A stretch of DNA of 64,000 nucleotides from [Phialemoniopsis] sp. UDSM-2020. Its lineage: Eukaryota > Ascomycota > Sordariomycetes > Thyridiales > Thyridiaceae. Below are positions 63,946-64,000 of the stretch, one piece after another. The stretch lies in contig JAEILZ010000002.1 in the NCBI GenBank assembly GCA_018873225.1, positions 4,030,001 through 4,094,000 on the forward strand, written 5' to 3'. The translations under genes and the position numbers were made by a program. The notes beneath the pieces are model-generated. The model was not told the origin of the DNA and did no database searches. It saw only the letters and a program-made list of their open reading frames with translations. Position 1 is the stretch's first letter. Every line of letters begins with the position of its first letter.

Positions 63946-64000
63946 ATGTCGCCGCCTCAGCAAGATGTCGATTTACGCGTCCTACCCGAGCAGATCGAGC
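63946..64000 (+). CDS. Start of an unidentified gene, cut by window end
   Basis: ATG 63946 follows a favourable CAACC context and opens 18 codons reading MSPPQQDVDLRVLPEQIE before the window ends. Too short to identify. Its divergent position suggests it belongs to the same block as the ketopantoate-reductase-like gene. Confidence 0.45.
   Translation, partial: MSPPQQDVDLRVLPEQIE

Noticed and set aside
1..64000. CRISPR arrays, rRNA, transposons, origins
   Set aside because: No regular spaced repeats, rRNA segments, transposase or reverse-transcriptase motifs, or long terminal repeats were recognised.

Overview
This window is nuclear DNA of a filamentous ascomycete (Pezizomycotina, most likely a Sordariomycete). 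The reasons are short GT-AG introns of about 45-78 nt with recognisable branch points, many Zn(II)2Cys6 regulators, a PTH11-type receptor, RTA1, TRI12-type and DHA2 transporters, a HeLo-like/NB-ARC/TPR STAND protein and a UstYa-family protein. The species cannot be fixed from the sequence. No rRNA, recognisable tRNA, CRISPR array or intact transposon was seen. Exon-intron models were built by hand from reading-frame continuity and splice motifs, and in most multi-exon genes the exon lengths sum to a multiple of three.

Layout. (1) 0-16 kb: an RTA1 membrane protein; a Zn2Cys6 regulator with an in-frame TAG; a cytosolic S1 sulfatase divergent from a hexose-type MFS transporter that carries a one-base frameshift; a regulator with two complete Zn2Cys6 clusters in tandem; a small Cys-rich protein; and a secreted GH3 glycosidase. 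This looks like a glycan/sulfate-ester utilisation block that is losing parts. (2) 16.7-27 kb: a PTH11-like receptor, then the most interesting locus. It holds a secreted berberine-bridge-type FAD oxidase (19740-21531), a 126-residue secreted precursor with four near-identical 26-residue repeats separated by Lys-Lys-Arg sites (21854-22295), and a divergent UstYa/DUF3328 protein with two HxxHC motifs (23058-24032). This is the signature of a dikaritin-type fungal RiPP pathway. A STAND/NLR-like gene follows. (3) 27-37 kb: a bZIP/DUF3425 regulator divergent from a secreted sulfatase, then TRI12-like and DHA2 efflux transporters. (4) 37-43.9 kb: a YdeI/OmdA protein, pyrroline-5-carboxylate reductase, a GNAT acetyltransferase and a Baeyer-Villiger monooxygenase. 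(5) 44-48.2 kb: broken gene pieces (class III aminotransferase, HET-like start, amino-acid permease, pyruvate-decarboxylase-like) around one intact small secreted protein. (6) 48.5-64 kb: an amidohydrolase, a Dal5-type transporter with a probable frame-breaking deletion, three consecutive Zn2Cys6 regulators, a cupin, a 3-hydroxyisobutyrate-dehydrogenase-like enzyme, a ketopantoate-reductase-like enzyme, and the first codons of another gene.

How the genes may work together. In the RiPP locus the precursor would enter the secretory pathway and be cut after KKR by kexin. It would be trimmed of Glu/Asp-Ala/Pro dipeptides and cyclised by the membrane-anchored UstYa protein, perhaps with oxidation by the BBE-like flavoenzyme. 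The 48-64 kb block resembles an inducible small-molecule catabolic or secondary-metabolism island with an unusually high density of pathway-type regulators. Both functional groupings are inference from content and adjacency; the repeats, motifs and frame breaks are read directly from the sequence.
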